Shown here: positions 15,984 to 24,616 of the stretch, piece after piece
Numbering within the stretch: the stretch's first letter is position 1
How the letters are laid out: the number at the start of each line of letters is the position of its first letter
Assembly (NCBI GenBank): GCA_951828385.1
Contig: OX639973.1
Location: 1,488,001-1,552,000 of the forward strand
Length of the DNA stretch: 64,000 nucleotides
Source: an uncultured Poribacteria bacterium
GTDB taxonomy: Bacteria > Poribacteria > WGA-4E > WGA-3G
Direction: 5' to 3'
Notes under the pieces: model-generated
Databases searched by the model: none
What the model saw: the letters and a program-made list of their open reading frames with translations, nothing else
Told to the model about the DNA's origin: nothing
Translations under genes and position numbers: made by a program

Positions 15984-17861
15984 ATGAACACCTATCACAA
16001 ACATTATGACGTTATTGTAGTTGGCGCAGGGCACGCGGGTTGCGAAGCTGCACTCGCTGCTGCGCGGATGGGCTGCGAAACGCTGATCGTCACAATCAAT
16101 CTGGATACGATTGCCAAGATGTCTTGCAACCCCGCTATCGGTGGACTCGCCAAGGGACACCTCGTTAAAGAGATAGACGCACTCGGCGGTGAGATGGCAA
16201 AAAACATCGACAAGACAGGGATTCAATTTCGACGCTTGAATACCAAAAAGGGACCCGCGGTTCGCTCAAGCCGCGCACAAGCCGATAAAAAATCGTATCA
16301 AGATGAAATGAAACGCGTCTTGGAAGCACAACAAAGGCTTGACATCAAACAGGTATTGGTTGAAGAACTCCTCGTGGAGAATGGGCGGTGCATCGGGATT
16401 CTGAGTCAGACACAAACCGCTTATTTCGGAGAGGCTGTCATTCTGACGACTGGGACTTTTCTCAAAGGCATCATTCATATCGGTGATGTTTCATATAGCG
16501 CAGGCAGGGCAGGCGAATCTTCGGCAGAAAAACTCTCTGAAAGTTTTTTAAGCCTCGGCTTTGAAATTGGAAGACTCAAAACAGGCACGCCGCCACGCGT
16601 CAATGCCCAAACGGTTGACTTTAGCGGGATGGAGATTCAACCCGGTGACGAAAACCCGCTACCTTTCTCATTCTCAACTGAACGGATCACACAGCCGCAA
16701 CTCCCCTGTTACCTAACATATACAAATGAAAAGACACACGATGTCATTCGCGAGAATCTTCACCGTTCTGCAATGTACAGTGGGCGCATCGTAGGGATTG
16801 GGCCCCGCTATTGCCCATCAATTGAGGATAAGGTTGTCCGCTTTTCTGAAAAAACGGAGCATCAAGTCTTCGTAGAGCCAGAGGGACGGGACACCGATGA
16901 AATTTACCTCAACGGTATCTCTGCAAGCCTCCCTGAAGATGTACAGGTAGAGATGGTACATAGCATTAAAGGATTAGAGAACGCTGAGATTATGCGCTTC
17001 GGATACGCCGTGGAATACGATTTCGCGCCAGCGACACAACTACAACCGACCCTTGAGACCAAAAACGTTCCTGGACTCTACTTCGCCGGACAACTCAATG
17101 GCACCACAGGTTATGAGGAAGCCGCCGCACAAGGACTTATCGCAGGTATCAATGCCTCCCTAAAGGTCAAAGGCGAAAAACCGCTGGTTCTGGATAGGGC
17201 ACAGGCATATATAGCCGTACTTATTGATGATCTGGTTACGCTGGACATCCGTGAACCTTACCGTATGTTCACATCTCGTGCTGAATATCGGTTAGCATTG
17301 CGAGAAGACAACGCCGATTTGCGACTTACCGAAATCGGTAGGCAAATCGGGTTGGTTGATGACGACACTTACCACCAGTTCCAAAAGAAAGCAGCAGACA
17401 TACAAACAGAATTGAAACGTTTACAGGAGACACTTCTTAAGCCGACCACAGCGACTGTGGAGAATTTGGCAGATATTCTCAAGACAGGTGAGTTGAAGCA
17501 ACCGACATCCTTGGCAGACCTCTTGAAGCGTCCAGAGCTTCGTTATGAACATATAACACAAATCGCGCCGCCGATTGAGATATTACCACCAGCTGTCCAA
17601 GAACAGGTAGAAATTCAGATTAAATATGATGGATATATCCAGAGACAGCAGCGACAGATTCACCAATTTAAGAGATTGGAAAATTTCCGAATCCCAGATA
17701 CATTCGACTATGCGAACGTTCAAGGACTAAAGACGGAAGCACGAGAGAAACTTACAAAGATTCGTCCTGCCTCTATTGGGCAAGCATCGCGTCTGCCCGG
17801 CGTTTCGCCAGCCGACATTTCAATCTTGACGGTTATCCTTCATCAACACAGGGCACGGTAG
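15984..17861 (+). CDS. mnmG: tRNA uridine-5-carboxymethylaminomethyl modification enzyme MnmG (GidA)
   Basis: FAD-dependent partner of MnmE in modifying U34 of several tRNAs. The 625 residues are of normal length. Seen: FAD-binding YDVIVVGAGHAGCEAALAAARMG near the N-terminus, the MnmG signature MSCNPAIGGLAKGHLVKEID, GPAVRSSRAQADK, LTTGTFLKG, GLKTGTPPR-type RLKTGTPPRV, GLYFAGQLNGTTGYEEAAAQG and the C-terminal helical domain with SRAEYRLALREDNADLRLT. AGGA precedes ATG 15984. Paired with rsmG downstream, a classical gidA-gidB arrangement. Confidence 0.97.
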   Translation: MNTYHKHYDVIVVGAGHAGCEAALAAARMGCETLIVTINLDTIAKMSCNPAIGGLAKGHLVKEIDALGGEMAKNIDKTGIQFRRLNTKKGPAVRSSRAQADKKSYQDEMKRVLEAQQRLDIKQVLVEELLVENGRCIGILSQTQTAYFGEAVILTTGTFLKGIIHIGDVSYSAGRAGESSAEKLSESFLSLGFEIGRLKTGTPPRVNAQTVDFSGMEIQPGDENPLPFSFSTERITQPQLPCYLTYTNEKTHDVIRENLHRSAMYSGRIVGIGPRYCPSIEDKVVRFSEKTEHQVFVEPEGRDTDEIYLNGISASLPEDVQVEMVHSIKGLENAEIMRFGYAVEYDFAPATQLQPTLETKNVPGLYFAGQLNGTTGYEEAAAQGLIAGINASLKVKGEKPLVLDRAQAYIAVLIDDLVTLDIREPYRMFTSRAEYRLALREDNADLRLTEIGRQIGLVDDDTYHQFQKKAADIQTELKRLQETLLKPTTATVENLADILKTGELKQPTSLADLLKRPELRYEHITQIAPPIEILPPAVQEQVEIQIKYDGYIQRQQRQIHQFKRLENFRIPDTFDYANVQGLKTEAREKLTKIRPASIGQASRLPGVSPADISILTVILHQHRAR

Positions 17862-18017
17862 TAGCTCGCGAGTTGAAGTTCGCTCCTACAGGCCGATCGA
17901 GCCACACGTAATATAACAATATCCGTTCGTTCTTGTCTAAAACCCGTTTTGGACAGGGCCCCCACCCGTTACTCGGAAGGGGGACAAAACGGAGCAAAAA
18001 CTCAATATTTAAAAATT
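17862..18017. repeat. Repeat-rich gap between mnmG and rsmG
   Basis: Holds a GTAGCTCGCGAGTTGAAG-type segment (17862-17894) and, at 17956-17987, a GGGCCCCCACCCGTTACTCG element flanked by CCGTTTTG and CAAAACGG inverted repeats. The latter is a relative of the in-frame element at 15311-15340. Confidence 0.65.
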
Positions 18018-18758
18018 TTGGCACAGGATAAGCACGTTTTACTAAAAGAAACTTTCAATAGGCATGGGTTTTCGTTAACCACGCATCAGGCAGTACAGTT
18101 TGACCAGTATCGTAAAGAACTGCTTCGGTGGAATGCGCGTATGAATCTGACCGCAATCACAGATGAGAATGAGATTATTCACAAACATTTTCTCGATTCT
18201 TTAAGCGTTTTGGAACATATAACTCTTAAAAAAGGAGACACTGTGATTGACATCGGGACAGGTGCCGGATTCCCGGGAATTGCACTGAAAATTTACGTGC
18301 CTGACATCCGATTAACGCTTGTTGAAGCATCAAAAAAGAAGGGGAGTTTCCTAAAATTTCTAATCCCGCAACTAAACCTTGACCAAGAAATCGTCTACAG
18401 ATACTCTGACAAAGGCGCGAGTTCTTGGTCAAATCAACAAGTCAACGTTGAAGTCCTTACCGAACGCGCGGAAATTTGTGTGCAAGACCCTGATCGTGTC
18501 GGTGCTTATGATTGGGTTTTCACCCGTTACGTCGCAACTATTCGGGACTCCGCTGTATACTGCCTGCCGTTCCTAAAACCGACCGGAAGGTGGGTGGCTT
18601 ACAAATTTGGGCGGGAAATAATAGACACTGAAATTGATGACAGCGCGGCACACCTGCGCGCGCTCGGTGGGAGCATTGAAACCGTTTTCACAAACCCAAA
18701 GTTCAATCGGAGTTATGTTGTGGTGCGCCGCACTAACACACGAGCATGGGCAAGATAA
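18018..18758 (+). CDS. rsmG: 16S rRNA (guanine(527)-N7)-methyltransferase RsmG (GidB)
   Basis: SAM-dependent methylation of G527 of 16S rRNA. Recognised by QYRKELLRWNARMNLTAITDENEIIHKHFLDSL, motif I DIGTGAGFPGIALKI, LVEASKKKGSFLKFL and RAE followed by YDWVFTRYVATI. The TTG at 18018 is preferred because the family N-terminus begins about there; the frame extends to 17949, but that part is translated repeat DNA. No ribosome site is clear. A stretch of about 18 residues after LIPQLNL (DQEIVYRYSDKGASSWSN) has no counterpart in the E. coli or B. subtilis proteins as I remember them. It is encoded exactly by a 54-bp palindromic repeat (18379-18432). Confidence 0.9.
   Translation: MAQDKHVLLKETFNRHGFSLTTHQAVQFDQYRKELLRWNARMNLTAITDENEIIHKHFLDSLSVLEHITLKKGDTVIDIGTGAGFPGIALKIYVPDIRLTLVEASKKKGSFLKFLIPQLNLDQEIVYRYSDKGASSWSNQQVNVEVLTERAEICVQDPDRVGAYDWVFTRYVATIRDSAVYCLPFLKPTGRWVAYKFGREIIDTEIDDSAAHLRALGGSIETVFTNPKFNRSYVVVRRTNTRAWAR
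18379..18432. repeat. 54-bp palindrome-ended element inserted in frame in rsmG
   Basis: TTGACCAAGAA at the left end and TTCTTGGTCAA at the right end are perfect inverted repeats. It is the same length as the intergenic copy at 10272-10325 and matches its reverse complement at 46 of 54 positions. 54 bp is 18 codons, so the frame is kept. Confidence 0.88.
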
Positions 18759-18876
18759 TGTTTCCTTCGCTTCGTACCAGATATGAAGTGTAAGGTGCCG
18801 GACTTTGTGCGCGGTGACACATTGGACAAGCACTAAAAAACACGACATCCTAAAGAGAACACTAAGGACACGTCCT

Positions 18877-19215
18877 ATGAATTTTGATACAACAATTGGA
18901 GAGGAAAACATTTCCACTCTTCATGTAGAAGGCAAGATCCTTGGAAATGCGACAGATACATTTCGCAAGGAAATGGAGATGCAGCTTCAAACGGGGTACG
19001 ATAAATTAGTCGTTGACTTAACAAACGTCCCGTTAATCGACAGTAGCGCGTTGGGCGCAATAGTGACAACCCTGAAGTCCTGTCAGGAATCGGGCGGGAA
19101 ACTGGTTTTGCTCAACCCGCAGAAAGCAGTTCAAGAAGTTTTGGAGGTAACGCATCTCGCAACCGTTATCGAGATTTATGATACGGAGGAGTCCGCGCGC
19201 GACGCTTTCATGTAA
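18877..19215 (+). CDS. STAS-domain anti-sigma factor antagonist (SpoIIAA/RsbV-like)
   Basis: STAS protein of 112 residues. NISTLHVEGKI, KLVVDLTNVPLIDSSALGAIVTTL with the phosphorylatable Ser in IDSSALG, and GGKLVLLNPQKAVQEVLEVTHL are typical. In its unphosphorylated form such a protein sequesters an RsbW-type kinase. ATG 18877 is preceded by AAGGA at 8 bases. It heads the partner-switching cassette that runs to 24376. Its kinase partner is probably the protein at 23160-23852 and its phosphatase the PP2C protein at 21790-23034; this is inferred from gene order. Confidence 0.92.
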   Translation: MNFDTTIGEENISTLHVEGKILGNATDTFRKEMEMQLQTGYDKLVVDLTNVPLIDSSALGAIVTTLKSCQESGGKLVLLNPQKAVQEVLEVTHLATVIEIYDTEESARDAFM

Positions 19216-19298
19216 CAGAAAAACCGAACCTATCGAGGGCATGCATTGTAGAGCCTCGCTTAACTGAAAGCGCGTGATCCGGCACTATTCTCGGAAAC

Positions 19299-21797
19299 AT
19301 GAAAGACAAAAATCGTACAAAACGTTTTCAGTTTAAGGTCGGGTTACGCGGACAACAAGTCGTGCTTTTTTTGTTAGTAGCACTCATGCCGTTATTCGCG
19401 ATTTCATTGGCGATCAAGGTGTTAGGTGAAAATGCGTTAAAAGGGACCGTTGGTGAAAACCATGTGCTACTTGCACAAGAAAAACTCGCACGCGCTGACA
19501 ATGCCATCTCCGAGAAAATCGCAAAGATCGAAGCGGAACTCCCAAACATCCGACCAGCAGTTGTTAGATCTAACACCGCTGACGGAAAAGAGTCCGTATT
19601 TTTTAATATTTGGGCGCAACTCATGGATAGTATCCGGATCCTTGAAACTTATGCCGGTGATGAAACAGAGGTAACTATTACAAATGCCTCCGGACATGTG
19701 CTCCGATCAAACAATCAGGAGCTCAAATACTATCCACAAAGAGGTGCACCGCGTCGAGTGAACAACATAATCTGGTGGCAGCGAGCCTATAATCACGGTG
19801 TCGGTTACCCGTTCGCCGAAGACATCCGCTATGACGCATCACGGAGCGTACACCTGCTCCCAATCGCGCTCCCTATACGTACGGCTTCTAAAGCCTCCGC
19901 TGCGTCAGGTGAAAAAAATACAGTCGGGGTACTGAGAATTGTGCTTTTACTCCCTGAACTGAAAAATATAGTTGAATCCAGCCTCGAGTTGGAAGAAACG
20001 CACACGCTTTTAACAAACGAATCGGGTAAAATCATTGCCGCTTCACCGAGCAGCGGGTATCGAGTAGATACCTACATAGAGATGAACAACGCAGCAGAAG
20101 AGGCGATTATTGAGGCAAAAAAAGGCAAACAAGGGAAATACTACGATTATGAAGCCGAAGGTGAAACAGATAGCTTCAACGAACCGCGTGTGTATGGTTG
20201 GGCGCGAACCCAACGCTCACCTACAGAACCGTGGAAGGAGCGACAAAACTTCAGCAACTGGATAGTTTTTATTTCACGACCGACTTCCTTTGCTTATGCA
20301 GGGGTTGTAAAATTAAACAACTATATTTTTTATGTTACCATTGTGTCAAGTTGCATCGTTGTACTTATTGCATGGTGGGCAGCGCAGCGGATCGCAACCC
20401 CCATATTGAAAGTAGCAGAAGGGGCGCGTCGCATTGGGCGCGGTGAATTTGATAGTGAAATTGTCGTTGACAGCGATGATGAAGTCGGTGTCTTGGCTGA
20501 AGAGTTCAATGAGATGCGGCGGAATCTGAAAGCCGCGGTTGACAAACTCACCCAAGAGGAGCGAAAACTTACCACCATCGTCGATAACCTCGGTGAAGGT
20601 CTGGTTGTTGTCGAACCCTCGGGGCGCGTGCTCTACGTCAATCCTGTAGCTGAACGGCTACTTAATCTCGGGGAAACCAGTGATTATGAAAACTTTGTTA
20701 CGATTGATACAGAAACCGGAGCAATCCATTGGACAAAAATGGTAGCTGCAACCGACGGTGACCCAATTCGGGACACGAGAGCCGTTGATATGAAAGTTCT
20801 GTCTTCCTCGCAGCGTGAGATGGCACAGCATCAAACCATGATCGTGGAAGTCAATATCAATCGGCATCCATCGAATAGTAACAGTGCGCGCGTGCTACGC
20901 ATCATCGCAAGCCATTTTCCTGATGAGAGCAATAACACCGCTGGCACCGTTTATGTCTTTGATGACATCACAAATGAACACGAAATAGAACAGATGAAAT
21001 CTGAGTTCGTCTCTCTTGTGTCGCATGAATTACGGACACCCCTAACGTCTATCATCGGTTTCATTTCACTCATACTTGATGGGAAAACCGGCGAAATTAA
21101 CCAGAAACAGTATGAAAGCTTAAGTCGCGCACACCGCCAATCCAAACGACTCGCCGCGCTTATCAACGATCTGCTGGACATCTCGCGAATTGAAGCCGGA
21201 CGTATCGAGATGAAGCAGGAACAGGTGCAAATAGACTCGGTAGCACGACGGCGCATCGAAGAACTGCGTCCACAAGCAGATGAAAAAGCAATATCTCTGC
21301 TCTTGGAGGCACCAGTGCATCTAACCACGATGATTGGAGATGCAGACCGCATTGGGCAAATTTTTATTAACCTCATCGGGAACGCCATTAAATTCACACC
21401 CGATAGTGGAAAGGTGACGGTCAGAATCTCAGAATCTTCTGCTGAAGCACCCAATCCCAATGATCGGGCGAAGGTTGATGCCGAGGTATCGGATACCTCC
21501 GCATCAACCTCGAAGGCGACTTCAGAGCAGAACGGGCGCGAAAATGATGGATTCCACGTTGAAGTTATTGACACAGGACCGGGGATACCCGCTGAGGAAC
21601 GAGAAAAGGTCTTTGATAAATTCAGACAACTCGGAAGTGTACAAACACGGCAACAGGGCGGTACCGGCTTAGGACTTTCAATCGCATCTGGAATCGTCGA
21701 AGCGCACGGGGGCAAATTATGGGTCGATACCGGTGATAATGGACACGGATGCAACTTCCAGTTTTTTATTCCGTTGGAAAAGGGCAAAAATGGCTGA
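19299..21797 (+). CDS. Membrane hybrid-type sensor histidine kinase (Cache-like, HAMP, PAS, HisKA, HATPase)
   Basis: Kinase of 832 residues. A first membrane helix (QQVVLFLLVALMPLFAISLAI) is followed by about 300 extracytoplasmic residues of Cache-like layout and a second helix (YIFYVTIVSSCIVVLIAWWA). Then come HAMP (IATPILKVAEGARRIGRGEF), a PAS domain (TTIVDNLGEGLVVVEPSGRV), HisKA with FVSLVSHELRTPLTSIIGF, N-box NLIGNAIKFTP, G1 DTGPGIP, F-box VFDKFRQLGS and G2 GGTGLGLSIA. Between two strands of the ATPase domain lies an extra stretch of about 35 residues (from SSAEAPNPNDRAK to NGREND) containing the translation of a 37-bp palindrome. The stop overlaps the next start by 8 bases, so kinase and response regulator are coupled. 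It has no receiver domain itself. Confidence 0.94.
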   Translation: MKDKNRTKRFQFKVGLRGQQVVLFLLVALMPLFAISLAIKVLGENALKGTVGENHVLLAQEKLARADNAISEKIAKIEAELPNIRPAVVRSNTADGKESVFFNIWAQLMDSIRILETYAGDETEVTITNASGHVLRSNNQELKYYPQRGAPRRVNNIIWWQRAYNHGVGYPFAEDIRYDASRSVHLLPIALPIRTASKASAASGEKNTVGVLRIVLLLPELKNIVESSLELEETHTLLTNESGKIIAASPSSGYRVDTYIEMNNAAEEAIIEAKKGKQGKYYDYEAEGETDSFNEPRVYGWARTQRSPTEPWKERQNFSNWIVFISRPTSFAYAGVVKLNNYIFYVTIVSSCIVVLIAWWAAQRIATPILKVAEGARRIGRGEFDSEIVVDSDDEVGVLAEEFNEMRRNLKAAVDKLTQEERKLTTIVDNLGEGLVVVEPSGRVLYVNPVAERLLNLGETSDYENFVTIDTETGAIHWTKMVAATDGDPIRDTRAVDMKVLSSSQREMAQHQTMIVEVNINRHPSNSNSARVLRIIASHFPDESNNTAGTVYVFDDITNEHEIEQMKSEFVSLVSHELRTPLTSIIGFISLILDGKTGEINQKQYESLSRAHRQSKRLAALINDLLDISRIEAGRIEMKQEQVQIDSVARRRIEELRPQADEKAISLLLEAPVHLTTMIGDADRIGQIFINLIGNAIKFTPDSGKVTVRISESSAEAPNPNDRAKVDAEVSDTSASTSKATSEQNGRENDGFHVEVIDTGPGIPAEEREKVFDKFRQLGSVQTRQQGGTGLGLSIASGIVEAHGGKLWVDTGDNGHGCNFQFFIPLEKGKNG
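21473..21509. repeat. 37-bp palindrome in frame inside the histidine kinase gene
   Basis: Arms of 18 bp (GGTTGATGCCGAGGTATC and GATACCTCCGCATCAACC) with a single G between them; 17 of 18 positions pair. It encodes VDAEVSDTSAST in a surface loop of the ATPase domain. Confidence 0.8.
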
Positions 21798-23034
21798 AAC
21801 GATTTTAGTGGTTGACGACGATCTGGATATACTTGAACTGTTAAAGATGAACTTAGAACCAGAGGGGTACAACGTGCGTACTGCAAGCGATGGCGACAGT
21901 GCGGTGCAAAGCGCATGCACAGATCCGCCGGATCTTATCCTTCTTGATGTAATGATGCCACATAAAAACGGTTTCCAAGTCATTGAAGAACTCAAAGACA
22001 TAGAGGAAACAAAAAGTGTCCCTGTCATTTTAGTCACGGCGCGCGGCCAGACGGAGGATAAAGTCCGGGGTTTGGATACCGGGGCTGACGATTACATCAC
22101 AAAGCCGTTTGATTTACGCGAGGTAACTGCCCGGGTTGAAGCGGTCCTCGGTAGAACCCGACCCATTAAATATATCAATCCACTGATGCGAGCGATGGGC
22201 GAAGGGTTTAGCGAGAAAGGCTTGGAACAACTCGCTGGGCATCTACAAGCCGCCGCCGCAATTCAGAAAAAATTGTTACCCGAACAGGCTCCGAGCATCG
22301 ACGGGTTTGACATTGCAACCCTGTTGCAAAGTTCCACATCTGTCTCTGGTGATTTCTACGATTTCATTCCACTCAGCGAGACACAGATCGGGATTGTACT
22401 CGGTGACGTAAAAGGCAATGGCATCCCAGCGGCATTACTGATGGTGATGATTCGGACGGCACTCCGCTTACTCTGTCATGAGGAAGATACGCCTGCTTTG
22501 ATTCTCAAACGGATTAATGATTTAGTGGCTCGCGATACTGAGGCGGATCTGTTCGCAACAATGATTTACGGCATATTAGACACCGAGACTTCAACCTTTA
22601 CATACTCAAATGGCGGACACTGCTATCCACTTCGCTGGAACACCGCTCGGAATATAGATGTTTTAAAAACAGGCGGTATGTTGATAGGGGCATTTGAGGA
22701 AGCAACCTTCACGACTGGCACCTGTCTCCTCGCACCTGGCGATATTCTCGTGTTCTATACGGATGGTATCACTGAAACGGAAGCTGGCGATGATCCGGGT
22801 TCCGACGAAAATCACGGCGTGTCCGAAAATTCAGAACAGAGTGACGTGTACCCAGACGCAATACCGACCGACACATTCTACGGCGGTGATAGACTTGCTG
22901 TCTGTCTTTCCAAAAACGCGGCACTGTCAGCGTCAGCGTTATGCGAAGCGGTTGTTAACGATTTAGCTCTCTTCAGCGGAAGCACACAAACCCCTGACGA
23001 TAGGGCTTTAATTGTTATAAAACGCGACGTTTAA
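21790..23034 (+). CDS. Response regulator with PP2C-type phosphatase output (RsbU/SpoIIE-like)
   Basis: Protein of 414 residues. The receiver domain (1-120) has the acidic pair in VVDDDLD, phospho-acceptor Asp in LILLDVMMP, Thr in VILVTARG and Lys in ADDYITKPFD. A PP2C phosphatase follows: AAAIQKKLLPEQAP, STSVSGDFYDFIPL, GIVLGDVKGNGIPAALLM (metal-binding Asp), FTYSNGGHCYP, DILVFYTDGITE. Between the last two blocks there is a low-complexity acidic insertion (EAGDDPGSDENHG...). The likely job is to dephosphorylate the STAS antagonists on a signal from the upstream kinase. ATG 21790 overlaps the kinase stop; a frame starting earlier would lie inside the kinase gene. Confidence 0.94.
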   Translation: MAETILVVDDDLDILELLKMNLEPEGYNVRTASDGDSAVQSACTDPPDLILLDVMMPHKNGFQVIEELKDIEETKSVPVILVTARGQTEDKVRGLDTGADDYITKPFDLREVTARVEAVLGRTRPIKYINPLMRAMGEGFSEKGLEQLAGHLQAAAAIQKKLLPEQAPSIDGFDIATLLQSSTSVSGDFYDFIPLSETQIGIVLGDVKGNGIPAALLMVMIRTALRLLCHEEDTPALILKRINDLVARDTEADLFATMIYGILDTETSTFTYSNGGHCYPLRWNTARNIDVLKTGGMLIGAFEEATFTTGTCLLAPGDILVFYTDGITETEAGDDPGSDENHGVSENSEQSDVYPDAIPTDTFYGGDRLAVCLSKNAALSASALCEAVVNDLALFSGSTQTPDDRALIVIKRDV

Positions 23035-23081
23035 ATCAAAACGGGCATGCAGTGTAGCAGCGCCCGCAGAACAAACAATGA

Positions 23082-23138
23082 AAGACGGGGTAATTCTTCA
23101 CCCCCGTCTTGTAGGCCCCCTTGGTAAACATCCAAGGG
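23082..23138 (+). terminator. Two hairpins after the PP2C gene
   Basis: AAGACGGGG (23082-23090) pairs with CCCCGTCTT (23102-23110), and CCCTTGG (23118-23124) with CCAAGGG (23132-23138). Neither is followed by a T-run, so they could attenuate or be repeat DNA. The following gene's ribosome site starts a few bases later. Confidence 0.45.
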
Positions 23139-23159
23139 TATAGAGAAGGAGCTTCAAAC

Positions 23160-23852
23160 GTGGGCGAGAGAACTGAACAGGTTATTACGCTTTCTCTCCC
23201 AAGCTCAATGCAGCATGTTTACCTACTCAGGGCTGTTGTCACTGAAATCTTGAAAGAGACAGATTTCGATGAAGACACCCAAGAGCGGATTAACCTTGCT
23301 ACCATTGAAGCGGGTACAAACGCAATCGAACACGGCGATAGAGAGGATCCGGACAAACCAACAACTTTTCAGTTGATTCTTACTGAAAATGAACTCATCA
23401 TTAACACTGCGAACGAGGAAGCGGAATCCAGACACAAAGAGTCCGAAACTGAACAGGTTATTACGCTTTCTCTCCCAAGCTCAATGCGACATGTTTACCT
23501 ACTTGATGTTGTCGTTACCGAGATCTTGAATAATTTGGATTTCGCTGAGGAGATCCAAGAGCAGATTAACCTTGCTGCCATTGAGGCGGGTACAAACGCA
23601 ATCAAACACGGAAATAAAGAGGATCCAAGCAAAAAGGCAATTATGCAGTTCCTTCTCGATGAAGATAAACTCACAATTGTCATTGAGGATGAAGGCGAAG
23701 GATTCACACGCAAAGAAGTTGCTGACCCCCTTGACCCAGAGAATTTGCTGAAAAGCAGCGGCAGAGGCTTATTCTTGATGGAAGCTTGTATGGACGCTGT
23801 TACTTACGAAGCCAACGGCACTATTATCAAAATGGTTAAATATAAGACATGA
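23160..23852 (+). CDS. RsbW-like anti-sigma factor / serine kinase with internal duplication
   Basis: Protein of 230 residues built of two copies of one GHKL half. Copy 1 begins TEQVITLSLPSSMQHVYLL and copy 2 TEQVITLSLPSSMRHVYLL, 279 bp (93 residues) apart; both keep the N-box (IEAGTNAIEHG and IEAGTNAIKHG). Only copy 2 continues into the G1 box (EDEGEGF) and G2 box (GRGLFLMEACMD). Copy 1 stops before them, so it probably cannot bind ATP alone. The GTG at 23160 is chosen as start because AAGGAG lies 9 bases upstream. The role is to phosphorylate STAS antagonists and/or bind a sigma factor. Confidence 0.9.
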   Translation: MGERTEQVITLSLPSSMQHVYLLRAVVTEILKETDFDEDTQERINLATIEAGTNAIEHGDREDPDKPTTFQLILTENELIINTANEEAESRHKESETEQVITLSLPSSMRHVYLLDVVVTEILNNLDFAEEIQEQINLAAIEAGTNAIKHGNKEDPSKKAIMQFLLDEDKLTIVIEDEGEGFTRKEVADPLDPENLLKSSGRGLFLMEACMDAVTYEANGTIIKMVKYKT

Positions 23853-24000
23853 ATGGTTGTCGGTTGTCGGTTGTCGGTTAAGAGGGAAACGCTCATAATA
23901 AAGGCTTTCTCTTAACCGAAAACCGAAAGATTTTTTGAAAAAAATCGTACTGAAAACTGATAACTATTCCGTAGAAAAACCGCACTGACGACTGACTACT
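23850..24000. repeat. Opposed-arm GGTTGTC-type repeat with A/T hairpin
   Basis: Left arm TGGTTGTCGGTTGTCGGTTG continuing to AAGAGG. Right part TCTCTTAACCGAAAACCG, then AAAGATTTTTTGAAAAAAAT, CGTACTGAAAACTGATAACT and a final CTGACGACTGACTACT. Fills the gap between the RsbW-like gene and the second STAS gene. Confidence 0.72.
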
Positions 24001-24016
24001 ACGCTAAGGAATTATC

Positions 24017-24376
24017 ATGCAAGTCAATGTTCGACACAAAGGCAGTATTACAATCTTAGATATTGAGGGAAAAATTATTGGACCAGATGCCTTGGCTCTC
24101 AAATCCATCATTGATCAACAGATTCAGGCATTCAGCAGCGAGACAGAACAGGGGGAAAATCTTAATTTAATTTTAAATATGGAACGTGTTCAGATGATGG
24201 ATAGCACCGGCTTAGGGATACTCGTCGCTGCTTATACGACTATCCGCCGCACTGACGGACGCGTGGTGCTTCTTAATCTTGGCGGCAACATCAGAAGTCT
24301 TATTGTTATGGCGAAACTGATGACAATTTTTGACTGCTACAATACAGAAGCAGAAGCCATCGGTCATTTCCTATAG
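24017..24376 (+). CDS. STAS-domain anti-sigma factor antagonist, second copy
   Basis: STAS protein of 119 residues: SITILDIEGKIIGPDALAL, LNLILNMERVQMMDSTGLGILVAAY with the phosphorylatable Ser of DSTGLG, GRVVLLNLGGNIRSLIVMAKL. TAAGGA precedes the ATG at good spacing. Only distantly similar to the STAS protein at 18877-19215, so the cassette offers two antagonists to one kinase. Closes the regulatory cassette. Confidence 0.92.
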   Translation: MQVNVRHKGSITILDIEGKIIGPDALALKSIIDQQIQAFSSETEQGENLNLILNMERVQMMDSTGLGILVAAYTTIRRTDGRVVLLNLGGNIRSLIVMAKLMTIFDCYNTEAEAIGHFL

Positions 24377-24388
24377 GTTCAAGCGAAA

Positions 24389-24612
24389 TGACTGTCAGTT
24401 GTCGGTTGTCCGGTAAGAGAAAGACTTGTAACGCTTCAAGATTGAGTTTGTGAGGAAATTAGGTTCGTAGTCGCCCAATTCATTGCGCCTTCATATTGAA
24501 TTAACTCTCAAGTTCAAAGTTGAAAGACTACTTGATATATCAAGTGCCCTCTTAACTGAAAACCGACAATTGAAAGATTTTTTGAAAAAAAATCGTACTG
24601 AAAACCATTAAA
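24389..24612. repeat. Large composite repeat region before the AccD-like gene
   Basis: Begins with CTGTCAGTTGTCGGTTGTC and AAGAGAAAG, contains a GGTTCGTAGTCGCCCAATTC segment (from 24464), and ends with CCTCTTAACTGAAAACCGAC, AAAGATTTTTTGAAAAAAAA and TCGTACTGAAAACC. It looks like one opposed-arm repeat into which another repeat type has landed. No gene is seen. Confidence 0.6.
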
Positions 24613-24616
24613 AAAT

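Noticed and set aside
17949-18017. Longer RsmG N-terminus
   Set aside because: These codons are the translation of the repeat at 17956-17987 and have no counterpart in the family.
20951-21916. 321-codon minus-strand open frame
   Set aside because: Fully antisense to the histidine kinase with its clear HisKA and HATPase motifs; composition is a shadow of that gene.
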